This document shows positions 1 to 8,730 of a stretch of DNA of 23,468 nt, piece by piece. How positions within the stretch are numbered: position 1 is the stretch's first letter; each line of letters starts with the position of its first letter. This DNA is from Cladosporium sp. IMV 00045 (lineage: Eukaryota; Ascomycota; Dothideomycetes; Cladosporiales; Cladosporiaceae). The stretch lies in NCBI GenBank assembly GCA_001931905.2, contig MSJI02000225.1:1-23468 (forward strand). The letters run 5' to 3'. The notes below the pieces were generated by a model. It saw only the letters and a list, made by a program, of their open reading frames with translations, made no database searches and had not been told where the DNA came from. Position numbers and translations under genes: made by a program.

Positions 1-1291
1 CCCACACACACACACACCCCGGCTGCCTCCCCTCCTTCCCATAGAAACTACTATAAGAATAAGTATACTTCGCCCCAAGCCTATCATCATACGCCACCGT
101 ATTCACCGCAAACTTGCGATCCCAATAAGCCGTGTAGAACGTACACATCTGGCCCTGCTGATACGAACCAGTCGCATTGGTCATGCTCAGAATATACGAC
201 CCAAACGCACTGCACGTCACGGGCGGCATGCCCTCAGCAGGATGCGCGGTGTTGTACTCGGTCTGAGAATCGCAGGCCGCGGCGCAAAGGCGCGGGTCCA
301 CGCTGCCGGTTTGCAAGATCTTGTAGCCCAGGTAGGTCCATTTGTTGGTGCAGTCCCAGAGAGGCGCGCTCATGATGCTGTTGTTGAGGTTCTGGGGTCC
401 GAGCCAGCCTGCCACGGGGCCGCCGAGTTTGTACGACGTGTACGCGTTGCTGCCGGCGATGGCGACGTGGAAGTCCGCGCGGTATTCGCCGGTGTTGGAG
501 GCTGTGCTGGCGTCGAGGCCGGTGCCCCAGAAGGTGCATTTGATGTTGGCGAAGGCGGGGGGGTTGGGGCAGTCGGCGCCGGGGTCGAGGGTGGGGTTGC
601 GTTCAAAGTAGATGTTGAAGGCCAGGCAGCCGGGTTTGGAGGTGCATTGGGTAGCGCAGGAGTCGACGTCGTAGCCGGTGGTGAGGACGCTGTAGCCGAG
701 GTAGTTCATGGCGCTGTTTGCCGCCGGGAGGTTTTTGAAGTTCTGGAAGTAGCCCGTGGGGGTTGGGTTGGCGTAGTTGGCGACGTGGGCGATGGTGGGA
801 TCGGATTTGAAGTCTTCCGCCGTGTCGACGTTGACTTCGTAGGTGTTGGCGATGGTTGGTTGGGGGGCACATGCATCCCTTCTGCGGAGCTGTCTGGCGA
901 TGCCGCTTGGGTTACGCTTCAACTTTGATCCGGAGTTGGTGATGATATTTGGGTTGCCATCTTTTCCCTGATCATCAGATTCGTCGTCGCCTTGAGACCC
1001 TGCCGCATTAATGGGTACATCCGTCGCAGCAGGATAGACCGACAGAGGATTCGCAGCGACCTGGGCAGAAACCGAGGATATGGCTGCAGAGGTAGCATAC
1101 GGGATGTCTTGCTTCGTGACACCGGTCGCCATGGTGTAAGTCGGCACTGGAACATCTCTCAAGTCTTCGAGAGGGAGGGCGTCGGGAGTAGCTGCCGGAT
1201 GGCTAGCAACGGAGACAGAACCTGCAGTTGCATCATCGTTCGCAGAAACAAGACATGCCAGAGCTGGCAGAAGAAAATATTGATAGTGCAT
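1..1291 (-). CDS. Secreted Kex2-processed protein with two PAN/apple-like cysteine repeats, C-terminus cut by window edge
   Basis: The frame is open from an ATG at 1291-1289 to the left edge (430 codons, no intron seen). Residues 1-17 form a signal peptide with a hydrophobic core (FLLPALACLVSA). A Ser/Ala/Pro-rich pro-region follows, with an acidic patch near 100-107 and dibasic sites KR at 125-126 and RRR at 136-138; the mature part would begin DACAPQ, a layout typical of Kex2-cleaved fungal secreted proteins. Two similar modules follow: YLGYSVLTTG with Cys 212, 216, 222, 241 and 252, and YLGYKILQTG with Cys 314, 336, 340, 360 and 383. N-glycosylation sequons lie at N303 and N372. The spacing resembles PAN/apple-like folds of uncharacterised ascomycete extracellular proteins; ligand and function are unknown. 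The last visible codons run into a TG repeat, so the true C-terminus, or a 3' intron, lies outside the window. Confidence 0.85.
   Translation of the reverse strand, partial: MHYQYFLLPALACLVSANDDATAGSVSVASHPAATPDALPLEDLRDVPVPTYTMATGVTKQDIPYATSAAISSVSAQVAANPLSVYPAATDVPINAAGSQGDDESDDQGKDGNPNIITNSGSKLKRNPSGIARQLRRRDACAPQPTIANTYEVNVDTAEDFKSDPTIAHVANYANPTPTGYFQNFKNLPAANSAMNYLGYSVLTTGYDVDSCATQCTSKPGCLAFNIYFERNPTLDPGADCPNPPAFANIKCTFWGTGLDASTASNTGEYRADFHVAIAGSNAYTSYKLGGPVAGWLGPQNLNNSIMSAPLWDCTNKWTYLGYKILQTGSVDPRLCAAACDSQTEYNTAHPAEGMPPVTCSAFGSYILSMTNATGSYQQGQMCTFYTAYWDRKFAVNTVAYDDRLGAKYTYSYSSFYGKEGRQPGCVCVW
3..17. repeat. (CA)7 microsatellite at the left edge
   Basis: Fifteen bases of perfect CA dinucleotide repeat. 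It falls in the last visible codons of the secreted-protein frame, where it reads as a Cys/Val alternation on the minus strand. Length changes here would shift the C-terminal frame unless the repeat lies in an intron or the frame ends soon after. Confidence 0.9.
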
Positions 1292-1392
1292 GTTGGAGCG
1301 GCCTTGTCTGTCCTTGTGAGATTGAGACGGATCGTAGATGGTGGTGGATGGTGATGAAGGAAAGGACAGATAAGCTGGACTATCGAAGCCAT

Positions 1393-1398
1393 CTTATA
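1393..1398 (-). promoter_or_regulatory. TATA-like box of the secreted-protein gene
   Basis: The minus strand reads CTATAAGA about 105 bases before the ATG and is followed by a CT-rich leader (CTTTCCTTCATCACC). Position and context fit a core promoter element; no start-site data are available. Confidence 0.35.
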
Positions 1399-2305
1399 GA
1401 CCTCATCCTCAACAGCCTTTCCCAATGCCAGGTCAGCGGTGTTCACCGACTGCAAAGCAAAGGCCCAACATCAGCCATGAACGTGTCTTACACGTGCTCG
1501 GAGGCTGAGGCTCTGGTACGAGCATTCCACGTTGTTGAAGGACCTGAAGACTCTTGCTGCTGGTATTTTCTGGTAGGTTCAGAGCTGAGAAGCACATGGT
1601 CGGTCTTGGGGAGTTTACAAGCCCGCCATTTTCAAAATCATGAGTGCTATAGCAATGGAGTGAGCAGTCTTGCCGTAGTTCCAGAGCCTCATCGTTGGAG
1701 ATCAAAGCGAAGTGTGGCACAATACCTGCTCGCGGAGCACGTTCAATGGCGTCGAGGTCTAGACGAATCTCTGTTTGAAGACTTTCAGAATGGCGGCGCA
1801 GCATTGCAGTCACCCTCTATGGAAAGGTCCTGCACAGACGGCATCGGCGATGCATTGTGTGCTGATGGCGAGGGCTGCCGCGTGCGGTATATGCTCCAGG
1901 GATGCAAAAGCCCTTCCTACCTGTACTCGAAGAGCACAGGTGTCCCTGCAGTGAAGAGGCTCAAAGCTGACTGAAAGTGAACTCAAAGCCAGTTCACTGG
2001 TCCTCAGGGACGCGGTCAGAGATCAGTGTTTTTGTTCTGAAGCTTGAGTTTTCAATTTGCTTCCAGATCTCTGGGGGGGATTGAAGTCAGTGCATAGCGA
2101 TGCAGCATTCTCCTCGGAGAATCGCAGAGCTTGATGTTGGCTGGCTTTCGAGTGATAACTCCCGGCCTAGCATTGCCTAGTATTTATTCGCGATCAGCAT
2201 TGGATCAGCTTCTCGGCCTCAAGCCTTGAAGATAGTTATCGCGACCTTGACAATGATGTGAGGAAGAGTCGTAGGAGAGATTGGTGTTGATGAATTCTGA
2301 GCACC

Positions 2306-2318
2306 AACCCTAACCCTA
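2306..2318 (+). promoter_or_regulatory. Telobox-like element (AACCCTAACCCTA)
   Basis: Two tandem CCCTAA units, the fungal telomere repeat, lie 118 bases upstream of the regulator's start codon. Known roles of such short promoter copies include binding by Tbf1/Rap1-type Myb proteins. It is too short to mark a chromosome end. Confidence 0.4.
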
Positions 2319-2409
2319 TGCTCGCTTGGCCACTCTAGGCGCCGACACTTCGAAGGAGCTGAACCTCCCTAAAAGCGCAAGGTACTAGGTAGTGCCACCA
2401 CAACGCGAC

Positions 2410-2576
2410 ATGTCTGACGTTCAAATGCCATTGGAATGGACAGTGAAGCTCAGCCCAAAAGGCGACGTGTGGTCAAATTCAAGCCAACCAAGAATGGCTG
2501 CAGAACCTGCCGGTACGCACTGTAACCACCCCGTACTGAATGTCCTCCGACGGCTCCTGACCGGGAAACAGATTGA
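2410..2576 (+). promoter_or_regulatory. Overlapping upstream ORF on the Zn2Cys6 gene
   Basis: An ATG at 2410-2412 (G at -3) lies 26 bases before the main ATG in another frame. In the spliced message it runs through the exon junction (2512/2572) and stops at TGA 2574-2576, giving 35 codons that overlap the first 27 codons of the regulator. A second ATG at 2425 is in the same frame. If the transcript starts upstream of 2410, the main start would need leaky scanning. The start of transcription is unknown. Confidence 0.45.
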
Positions 2577-4393
2577 GGCGTGTCAAATGCGACGAAAACC
2601 GCCCAGCATGTCTCAAATGCTCATCATCGGGTCGAGAATGCGATGGCTATGTGACGGCGCCATCTGATCGCAGTGCAAGGTCTCGTCAACTCTTGCCGGC
2701 GACATCAAGAAGTCCTTCCGAAAGCAGCGAAGCCGCTTCATCGACCACCGTATCGCTGCATTCTAGGTCATCACCTACAACAGTCTATCGGTCATCCCGG
2801 ACCCCGTCACCTGTAGCCTTACCTGCCACTCTGCACTTCTCGATCAACGACTCTGAGCGCGTAGCTTTCGAATTCTTCCACATCCGAATGGCCGGTCCAA
2901 TCGAGATTATGTCTCCCGCAAAGGGCTGGGTGCAGGAAGCTCTGAAAATGAGCCGCATGTCGAAAGCTGTCTTTCATGGCATCGCTGCCCTTAGCAGCGC
3001 AAATCTCGCGATAGCTAGCGTGAGCCACGCTACTTTCACAGGTCTCTCAAAACCAGAACAGCACGCTGAAGCTTTGCAACAATATAACAAAGCCATTAGT
3101 GCATTGCATGGCGATATTCAAGGCGTGATGAGTGGCAAAAAATCGTTGGCGTCTGTCCTGCTGACTTGCCTTCTATTGTTGTTGTTCGAATTGCACGCAG
3201 AGCAGAATAGCATGGCTATCCGACATCATCTGCTAGGACGCAGGATCGCGAAGAAATGTCTCCAGACCAGCACCAGCGACTCTCACTCAGAGTCTGGTTC
3301 CCTGCAGATCGTGGTGAATGCTTTCGATATGCTCAGTGTTGGATCGACTTTAATAGAGAACGATGATATTGTGGACTCGGCGACGAAAGCCTGGAGCCAA
3401 CACTCGGGTCGCATGCTGCAAACATCCTATACGAGCCCTCTCTCAGCTGCATGGTCCGACCTTGACAGTATTGTCAAATCTTCTCACCAGCTACGGTCGA
3501 GGCTATTCAAGATTGCAGAACAGTCCGTGACCAAAGCCTACGGAAACTCGATTGACCAAGCAACACGATATTGCTTAGCTGCTTGTGCTAGTAGGGCTAC
3601 TGAGCTACCTAACGACAGTACGATTCCTGCAGAGATGCGCCATCTACTCGACGCCCACCAAAGGTGGACAGATACGTATTCTCAGTTCTTCAAGGACTCT
3701 ATTGCACCGACGTCCCGCGCTTTCTTGCTCTTACAGATCAGGCACTGGAAGTCATACTTCGCCCTCGCGACCTGCCGAGATACAAGAGAGATGTTTGCCG
3801 ATCAATTTGAAAGCGACTTTATCCGCATTATCGACCTCGCTGAACGGTACCTCAAGTCGTCATTCACCACCTACGGACCAGCTAAACCTCGACCCATATA
3901 TGGGAACGGCCAGGATGATATCTTCTGCTTGGAGGATGGAGTTCTTTCTGCGCTCTATATTGTTGTCATCAAAAGCCGCACTTCCACAACTAGGCGCTGG
4001 GCAGTCGAGATGCTAGATAATGCCAACAGACGAGAAGGTCTGGCATCCAGCACCATCACAGCGCAGTTCGGAAAGTTCATCACGCGCATAGAGGAAGACC
4101 GTGCAAGGAGCATCGTCCAAGACCTTCCAGGAGACCTGCTCAGCTACCAGGTGCCCGAAGCGGCACGGTTCGCTGATATTGCCACTGCTGCTGCTGGTGT
4201 CGACCTTCAGCGTCCAGCTTGTCGACTGATGTGCGCGAGGTATCTGCATGAGTCTGCCGGAGGGATCGAGATTGTCGAATATTTGGGCAAAGGCCCTTGT
4301 TATCCGTACAGCAAGTGTGCTGGGCGATGTTTGACGGGGTTTCAGTTCGAGAAGAGCAAAGACGAGGTTCGATATGCCTTGTTTGTGACATGA
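2436..4393 (+). CDS. Zn2Cys6 (C6) fungal transcription factor
   Basis: Coding exons 2436-2512 and 2572-4393, 632 residues. The start is fixed by an in-frame TGA at 2415-2417 just upstream. Residues 7-12 (PKRRRV) form a basic nuclear-localisation-like patch. Cys 22, 25, 32, 39, 42 and 49 give the binuclear cluster spacing C-x2-C-x6-C-x6-C-x2-C-x6-C with the usual RLRRVKCDENRPAC core; the spacing is only correct after removing the 59-base intron, which supports the splice model. A Ser-rich linker follows (about 60-100), then a long helical region starting near LHFSINDSERVAFEFFHI that resembles the fungal-specific TF domain (Fungal_trans_2 type). It should bind DNA in the nucleus and control transcription. 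The target is unknown; the convergent flavoprotein gene 348 bases downstream is a candidate. The unusual C-terminal 50 residues have no feature I recognise. Confidence 0.9.
2513..2571 (+). other. Intron in the zinc-cluster codons
   Basis: 59 bases, donor GTACGC, branch-like CTGAC at 2547-2551, acceptor ACAG. It interrupts an Arg codon (R26, phase 2) between the second and third cluster cysteines. Splicing restores the canonical six-residue spacing. The alternative acceptor GAG at 2577 would give a spacing of four residues and is unlikely. Confidence 0.85.
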
Positions 4394-4741
4394 ACAGAAA
4401 CTCGGACGATTCCAACCTTCTTGGTTCGAGGGAACGAGCTCAGTTCATACCCTAGAGCCGCCTCATCCGGTCATGAGATTGACAATAGGTCTAATACCCT
4501 GACAAGTCCTGAGAAGTATCTCTCGGATTCTTTAGGGCAAGACGTGCTTGCCAGGGCATCATGGAGAGGATCATCTCTACCGCACGTACCGGTGCTTCTT
4601 GTCGTAACATCAACCCATCAGATAGCTAATACCACTACAAGATACGGACACAGGGAAAAGTAAACAGACCGGACCACAGCACATGAGAATGGAAATGTTT
4701 CAAGTATCTACCGAAAGAACCTATCCTGCTCATATTCATCA
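4394..4741. other. Convergent 3' intergenic region
   Basis: 348 bases between the stop codons of the regulator (rightward) and the flavoprotein (leftward). It must hold both 3' UTRs. An 80-codon frame on the plus strand has no recognisable features; I see no gene here. Confidence 0.6.
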
Positions 4742-6340
4742 CTACAGCTTACTTTTCCCATGATCGCTCGACTTCTGCCACCTTTCCACCGCCGCCTTGG
4801 CTGCTCGTCTACCAAAAACGCCACCGGCAGTCAGACCAGAGCCGCCAGGGTAGTTTCCATAGAAAAGCCCTCCCACCATCTCGCCCGCGCAGTGCAGACC
4901 TTCGATCTTGCGTCCGTCTTCTCGCAACACGCCTGCATCTTCCGGATCAATGGCGAGGCCGGCGAACGTGAAAGTAATACCAGAGGTCACTTTCACAGCG
5001 AGCAGCGGCCCTTCAGTGATCGGAATTGCCCAGTTGCTCTTCGCCAACTGCAAGGCCTTAGAAGACGACTGCGTAGAGAGGCTGTCCTTGATAGCTGGGT
5101 TCAACTGCACGCGAGGATTCTCTTTCCGATGAGCAGCGACGGCCTCGTCAAATTCCCGCAGCGTCTCCACAAACTTATCTTTATCCTGCAGACCATCCTC
5201 AGCAAGCTTATCGGCCAACTCTTCAACACTACCAGCCCACGTCTTCCTCACAATCTCATCTCTATATTCCTCGGCACGCAACCACTTTTGTCCCTCCTTT
5301 CCCCAAACCTGCCACGCCACGCCTCCCGGCTGCTCCAAAATCGCCCTCCCAAACTTGGCATAAGTGTAGTTCCTCAAATCGACTCCTTCATCGACAAACC
5401 TCTCGCCCTCAGCATTCACCATAATCCCCAAAGGATACCCACTCTTAGTGAACTCATTCGTCTTCTCCCTATCACCTCCTTCGGCGGGCGAATCCGCATC
5501 CCAGCAGGTAGAATGACACCCGCCCGAGCTGAAATCCCCAACCAACCTCGCACCAACCCTCTCCGCCGCCAGAAGCATATCCCCCGTATTATACGGGGTA
5601 CCCCTCGTATGCGCCCTCTCCCAAGCAGGCGCCATAAATCTCTTCCTCAACTGCGGACTGGCCTCAAACCCTCCCGCGCACAGCACCACACTCCCCGCCA
5701 TGACATCCAGGCTCTTCCCCCCTCTCACCACGCCAACACCCCTCGCCCTCCCCTGCCCATCAAGAAGCACCTCCCTCCCCTCAACCCCATAAACCGTCAC
5801 CCCACCCGCCCTCTCCACCGCCTCCGTCAAACTCTTGATCAAACCCTTGCCCCCCTCCTCGACAGCAAGACAAAGCCCGCCCCAAAATTTAAATCTGCCA
5901 TCAACCTCAAACGCCTGCCTGTGAAACGACATCACCCAATCCACACCGCCCTTCTCCTTCAACCACCGCGCCAAGCCCAGACTCTCCCCCACCACAGCCT
6001 TCCCCAACACAGCATCACTCCGTCCACCAGTCACGCGCTGCAAATCGCCCAGAAAATCCTCCCGCGTGTACGCATCCAAATCGACGCGCGGAGCGAGCTC
6101 AGAGGGCACGTTGGAGACCAGAGGGAGGATGTCGCTCAGACCGGAGTGAGCGACGCGGTAGGCGCCGGCGGTGAAGTAGCCGTTGCCGCCGGCCCATTCT
6201 TTGGGAGACTTCTCGAGCAGCAACACGCGCGGTGGCGGAGTGGTGCTGGTGAGGGCGGCGAGGGCGGTCGTGAGGGCTGCGGCGCCGGTGCCGAGGATTA
6301 GGATGTCCCAGGGTTGGGTGAGGGGATCGGGGGAGGGCAT
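4742..6340 (-). CDS. FAD-dependent fumarate reductase / tricarballylate dehydrogenase-like flavoprotein with peroxisomal SKL tail
   Basis: 532 residues in one exon. The frame extends 32 codons further upstream, but the only ATG is at 6340 (A at -3), after a CA-rich leader, so that is the start. Residues 12-22 (DILILGTGAAA) form the dinucleotide-binding loop, E43 fits the ribose-binding acid, and GGNGYFTAG (51-59) is typical of the succinate dehydrogenase/fumarate reductase flavoprotein superfamily, especially TcuA-like members. VVLCAGGFEAS and the C-terminal CAGEMVGGLFYGNYPGGSG block complete the FAD site. The family oxidises or reduces C-C bonds in carboxylic acids or steroids; the substrate here cannot be read from sequence. 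The last residues are SKL, a perfect PTS1, and I see no N-terminal mitochondrial signal, so action in the peroxisome matrix is likely. Wobble bases change abruptly from C to G/T near 6080. It is convergent with the Zn2Cys6 gene. Confidence 0.9.
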   Translation of the reverse strand: MPSPDPLTQPWDILILGTGAAALTTALAALTSTTPPPRVLLLEKSPKEWAGGNGYFTAGAYRVAHSGLSDILPLVSNVPSELAPRVDLDAYTREDFLGDLQRVTGGRSDAVLGKAVVGESLGLARWLKEKGGVDWVMSFHRQAFEVDGRFKFWGGLCLAVEEGGKGLIKSLTEAVERAGGVTVYGVEGREVLLDGQGRARGVGVVRGGKSLDVMAGSVVLCAGGFEASPQLRKRFMAPAWERAHTRGTPYNTGDMLLAAERVGARLVGDFSSGGCHSTCWDADSPAEGGDREKTNEFTKSGYPLGIMVNAEGERFVDEGVDLRNYTYAKFGRAILEQPGGVAWQVWGKEGQKWLRAEEYRDEIVRKTWAGSVEELADKLAEDGLQDKDKFVETLREFDEAVAAHRKENPRVQLNPAIKDSLSTQSSSKALQLAKSNWAIPITEGPLLAVKVTSGITFTFAGLAIDPEDAGVLREDGRKIEGLHCAGEMVGGLFYGNYPGGSGLTAGGVFGRRAAKAAVERWQKSSDHGKSKL

Positions 6341-7849
6341 GGTTGGAGGTGGGGTTTGCTGGATGTTGGATTTGTTGCTGGGTTGGGTGGATTGGTTGGT
6401 TTGGTTGAGTAAGTGGGAATATCTGAATGGATCCACTTGATCGAGGGACTGTTCTGCTGGTATAGGACTTGTGTCGGTATTTCTCTTGTCTTATCCGTTG
6501 CCCGATGTTCACCAGTGTTCGTCGAGATTGTCTAGAGGAAAGCCGGCTAGAAGAACAAACTAGCCTTGCGTATGGCAGATAAAGTGTATCTTCTAATTTA
6601 GTTCACATCCGGTTTCGATTTAGCCTGGTCGATATTCAGTCTCATAAGGCAGTAGAGACAAGGCCCTTGTCCTTTGCGATATCGCTCCACCAAAAGGTTC
6701 CGTGGAATGTCACTGTCCGTGGACTTCACCACCAAAAACCAGGAGCTGAGAGGCTAATTAGGAGAGTGTTGACAAAACCTGGCTCTCTTGTTCTTTGATT
6801 CGAAGAACAGGATCACAAAATGTCAAGAGAGCAATGCGGTGAAGTCGGTAGATGTGATAGCCGAAACAAGACGTGATCACCCCCGATGAGATTCTATGCC
6901 GACGAGGTAGATATCTGTGTTTGTCGAGGAAGAAGCTTATCCACTGATGAGTGCCGAGAAGAAGCAGAACATCAAAACCGTAGCCCTCAATGATGATGAA
7001 CAGACCGCACGAAGAAGAGTCCATGCAACGATGGGAAGAATGTTGTGTTGTCCTGAATCAATCAACTCATCACCACTCCAAACCTCACTCCACCACTCCA
7101 CCCCCAACCCCACACCGAAATGCCGCAAGAGCAGCCTCTCTCCACACCCACAACAACCGCCCGCCAACCCCTCACCACTCACTGCTTCAGTCAAACAATA
7201 TTATCGCGAGCAACGTGCCGTCGTACCCGCCCGCTCCCCATCGCACACAGCAGGGCTCATCACTCATTCGATCGCCACTTTCAAGATACGTGCGCGCAGT
7301 TCACCCAAGCCCGATACCGGCACTGCACTACTGCATTGTCAGCAAGCGGGAGAGTCGGAGAAAAGAAGATGCGATTTGATCGAATCGCCACGAGAACGAA
7401 CGTATGCGTGAGATGGACCTCTTGGGGAGGTCATTATTCGCCATAGCGTGAATTTGAGAATGCCTACTCAATCAGTAAGGTAGGTAGGTATTCACGGTGG
7501 GAGTCATGGCGTACGAAGGGAGCAAGAAAAGAACGGGAAAATTGAAAGGAGAAAGGAAAAGGATCCAAGAACCTTCCTCGTTAAGATTCTCCATCCGTTT
7601 CCTCAAGACATGGTTGTAACAATTCACTCCGGCAAAAATGAATATATGAAAGTAGACATTAGGCCAGGTGGGACGATGAAAAGTTTTTGTAGTAAAGATG
7701 ATGATGAAAGATGAAGAATTGAGACTTTGATTTGATGGAATCGATCCCATGACCCTCGCGAGACCCTCCCGACCATAACCCATCGATCTCAAGAGATGCC
7801 ATACCCAGAGAACCCAGAGCCAGGGAGTCACACAACCCATCCATCAGCC
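6341..7849. other. Intergenic region upstream of the flavoprotein; no convincing gene
   Basis: The first 100 bases hold the flavoprotein leader, CA-rich on the minus strand. Beyond that, ATG-started frames of 88 codons (minus, 7024-6758), 108 codons (plus, 7120-7446, with a CA-rich leader) and 122 codons (minus, 7840-7472) exist. None shows a recognisable domain or consistent codon use, so none is called. A short GGTAGGTAGGTA run lies near 7480-7490. Confidence 0.5.
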
Positions 7850-8480
7850 CATTGAGCGACCCAACCGAACCGACGCAATGCAAACCACCCGAAAGAAAAC
7901 CGAACCAAAAAACGAGAAACGCACGCTTTCTTTTCCAGTTTCCATTTCATGTCTTTTTGCTGGTCATATGCGTGTCTGCTTCTTCCAAAAAAGAGAAAAC
8001 CCAGAAACCCAAAACTCGCAGAAAAAAAAAACAGAAAAAGAGGCGCTCAATCTCGCGAAATCCGAGCACTTCGTCGCAGGAAGGAGATGGAAACAGAAAA
8101 ACACAAAGGTCGCCCAGGTCGATCATAGCAAAACAGAAAAAAAAAGCGAAACAAAACAACCGAGAAACCATTTCCAGGTCCCCGAACCCGATCTATGTGC
8201 CTTTGATCCGCACTCCCAGAAAAGCAAAGCAGAGAAGAAAAAGAGCCCGATTTGCCCCGATTTCCAGATAATTAAGCGCCGACGCAGGAAAAAGATAAGC
8301 CAAAAAAGAACTGAAGAGCCCAGAACAACGCAGGAGAAGCGAGCGCTACAAGTGCAGAAGAAAGTAAAGGTGATCAAAAGTCGCAGAAACAAGAAGAGGC
8401 TCTTCTTCATCGGAATTTCGTTTGATGCCCAAAAAGAAGATGCCCAGAATAAGTGGAGAGCTTGGAATGAATATTCAAAA
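7850..8480. other. A-rich, T-poor asymmetric tract
   Basis: Over about 600 bases the plus strand is rich in A with very few T outside one short pyrimidine patch near 7926-7990. It includes runs of 9-10 A and many AGAAAA units. Two plus-strand frames (139 and 238 codons, Lys-rich) and one minus frame (Phe/Leu-rich) are open here simply because stop codons need T on the plus strand; I read none as genes. On the minus strand the tract is T-rich and lies 3' of the PP1 regulatory subunit gene. Confidence 0.6.
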
Positions 8481-8730
8481 ATAAGCAATCCTGTGGAGAA
8501 AGTCTTAGGTTGTTTTCATGCTCCGTTATGTTTGTCGGCAGTCGAGTTGTGGCGAGCTGCGTTGTTGTGTTGTGTAGTGAGAAATTCTCCATAGGCGACA
8601 TGTCGCAAGGCGAAACGGCGCTTGGAAAAAATCCCGTGTAGAGAAAATTCAAGATAGCGATCGTGATTAATGGATGCTTCCCGATTAAAAATGCGAAGGC
8701 GACTTAGGATCTGACCGGGCGTGCTGCAGA

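Larger units (their letters stand above)
1292..2435. promoter_or_regulatory. Divergent intergenic promoter region
   Basis: These 1144 bases separate the start codons of the secreted protein (leftward) and the Zn2Cys6 regulator (rightward). The leftward leader is pyrimidine-rich, as in many fungal promoters. Open frames of 126 codons (minus) and 248 codons (plus) occur here, but neither has an ATG start with recognisable protein features, so I do not call a gene. Two smaller sites are listed separately. Confidence 0.6.

Noticed and set aside
1433..1813. 126-codon minus-strand frame with a plausible helical N-terminus (LRRHSESLQTEIRLDLD)
   Set aside because: It begins with GTG after an in-frame stop; the internal ATG gives about 123 codons that end in unstructured sequence, and no upstream exon signal was seen. 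Transcript data could reverse this.
1228..1974. 248-codon plus-strand open frame in the divergent promoter
   Set aside because: It overlaps the signal-peptide codons of the secreted-protein gene, has no domain or low-complexity pattern I recognise, and is rich in Cys, Trp and Ser as random frames are.
4760..6301. 513-codon plus-strand frame opposite the flavoprotein
   Set aside because: It is antisense to a clear FAD protein; its Pro/His/Arg-rich content is the shadow of the G- and C-ending codons on the other strand.
6758..7446. Pair of small ATG frames (88 codons minus, 108 codons plus) pointing away from each other
   Set aside because: Only 95 bases separate the starts, neither has a domain, and codon use is not consistent. 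The plus frame has a leader-like CA-rich run and is the better of the two, but evidence is too weak.
8123..8410. Minus-strand frame starting MKKSLFLFLRLL, like a signal peptide
   Set aside because: The hydrophobic Phe/Leu content follows directly from the T-rich strand; no conserved features.
7878..8594. 238-codon Lys-rich plus-strand frame
   Set aside because: It is open because the tract lacks T; other frames are open over the same stretch on both strands, which points to composition, not coding.
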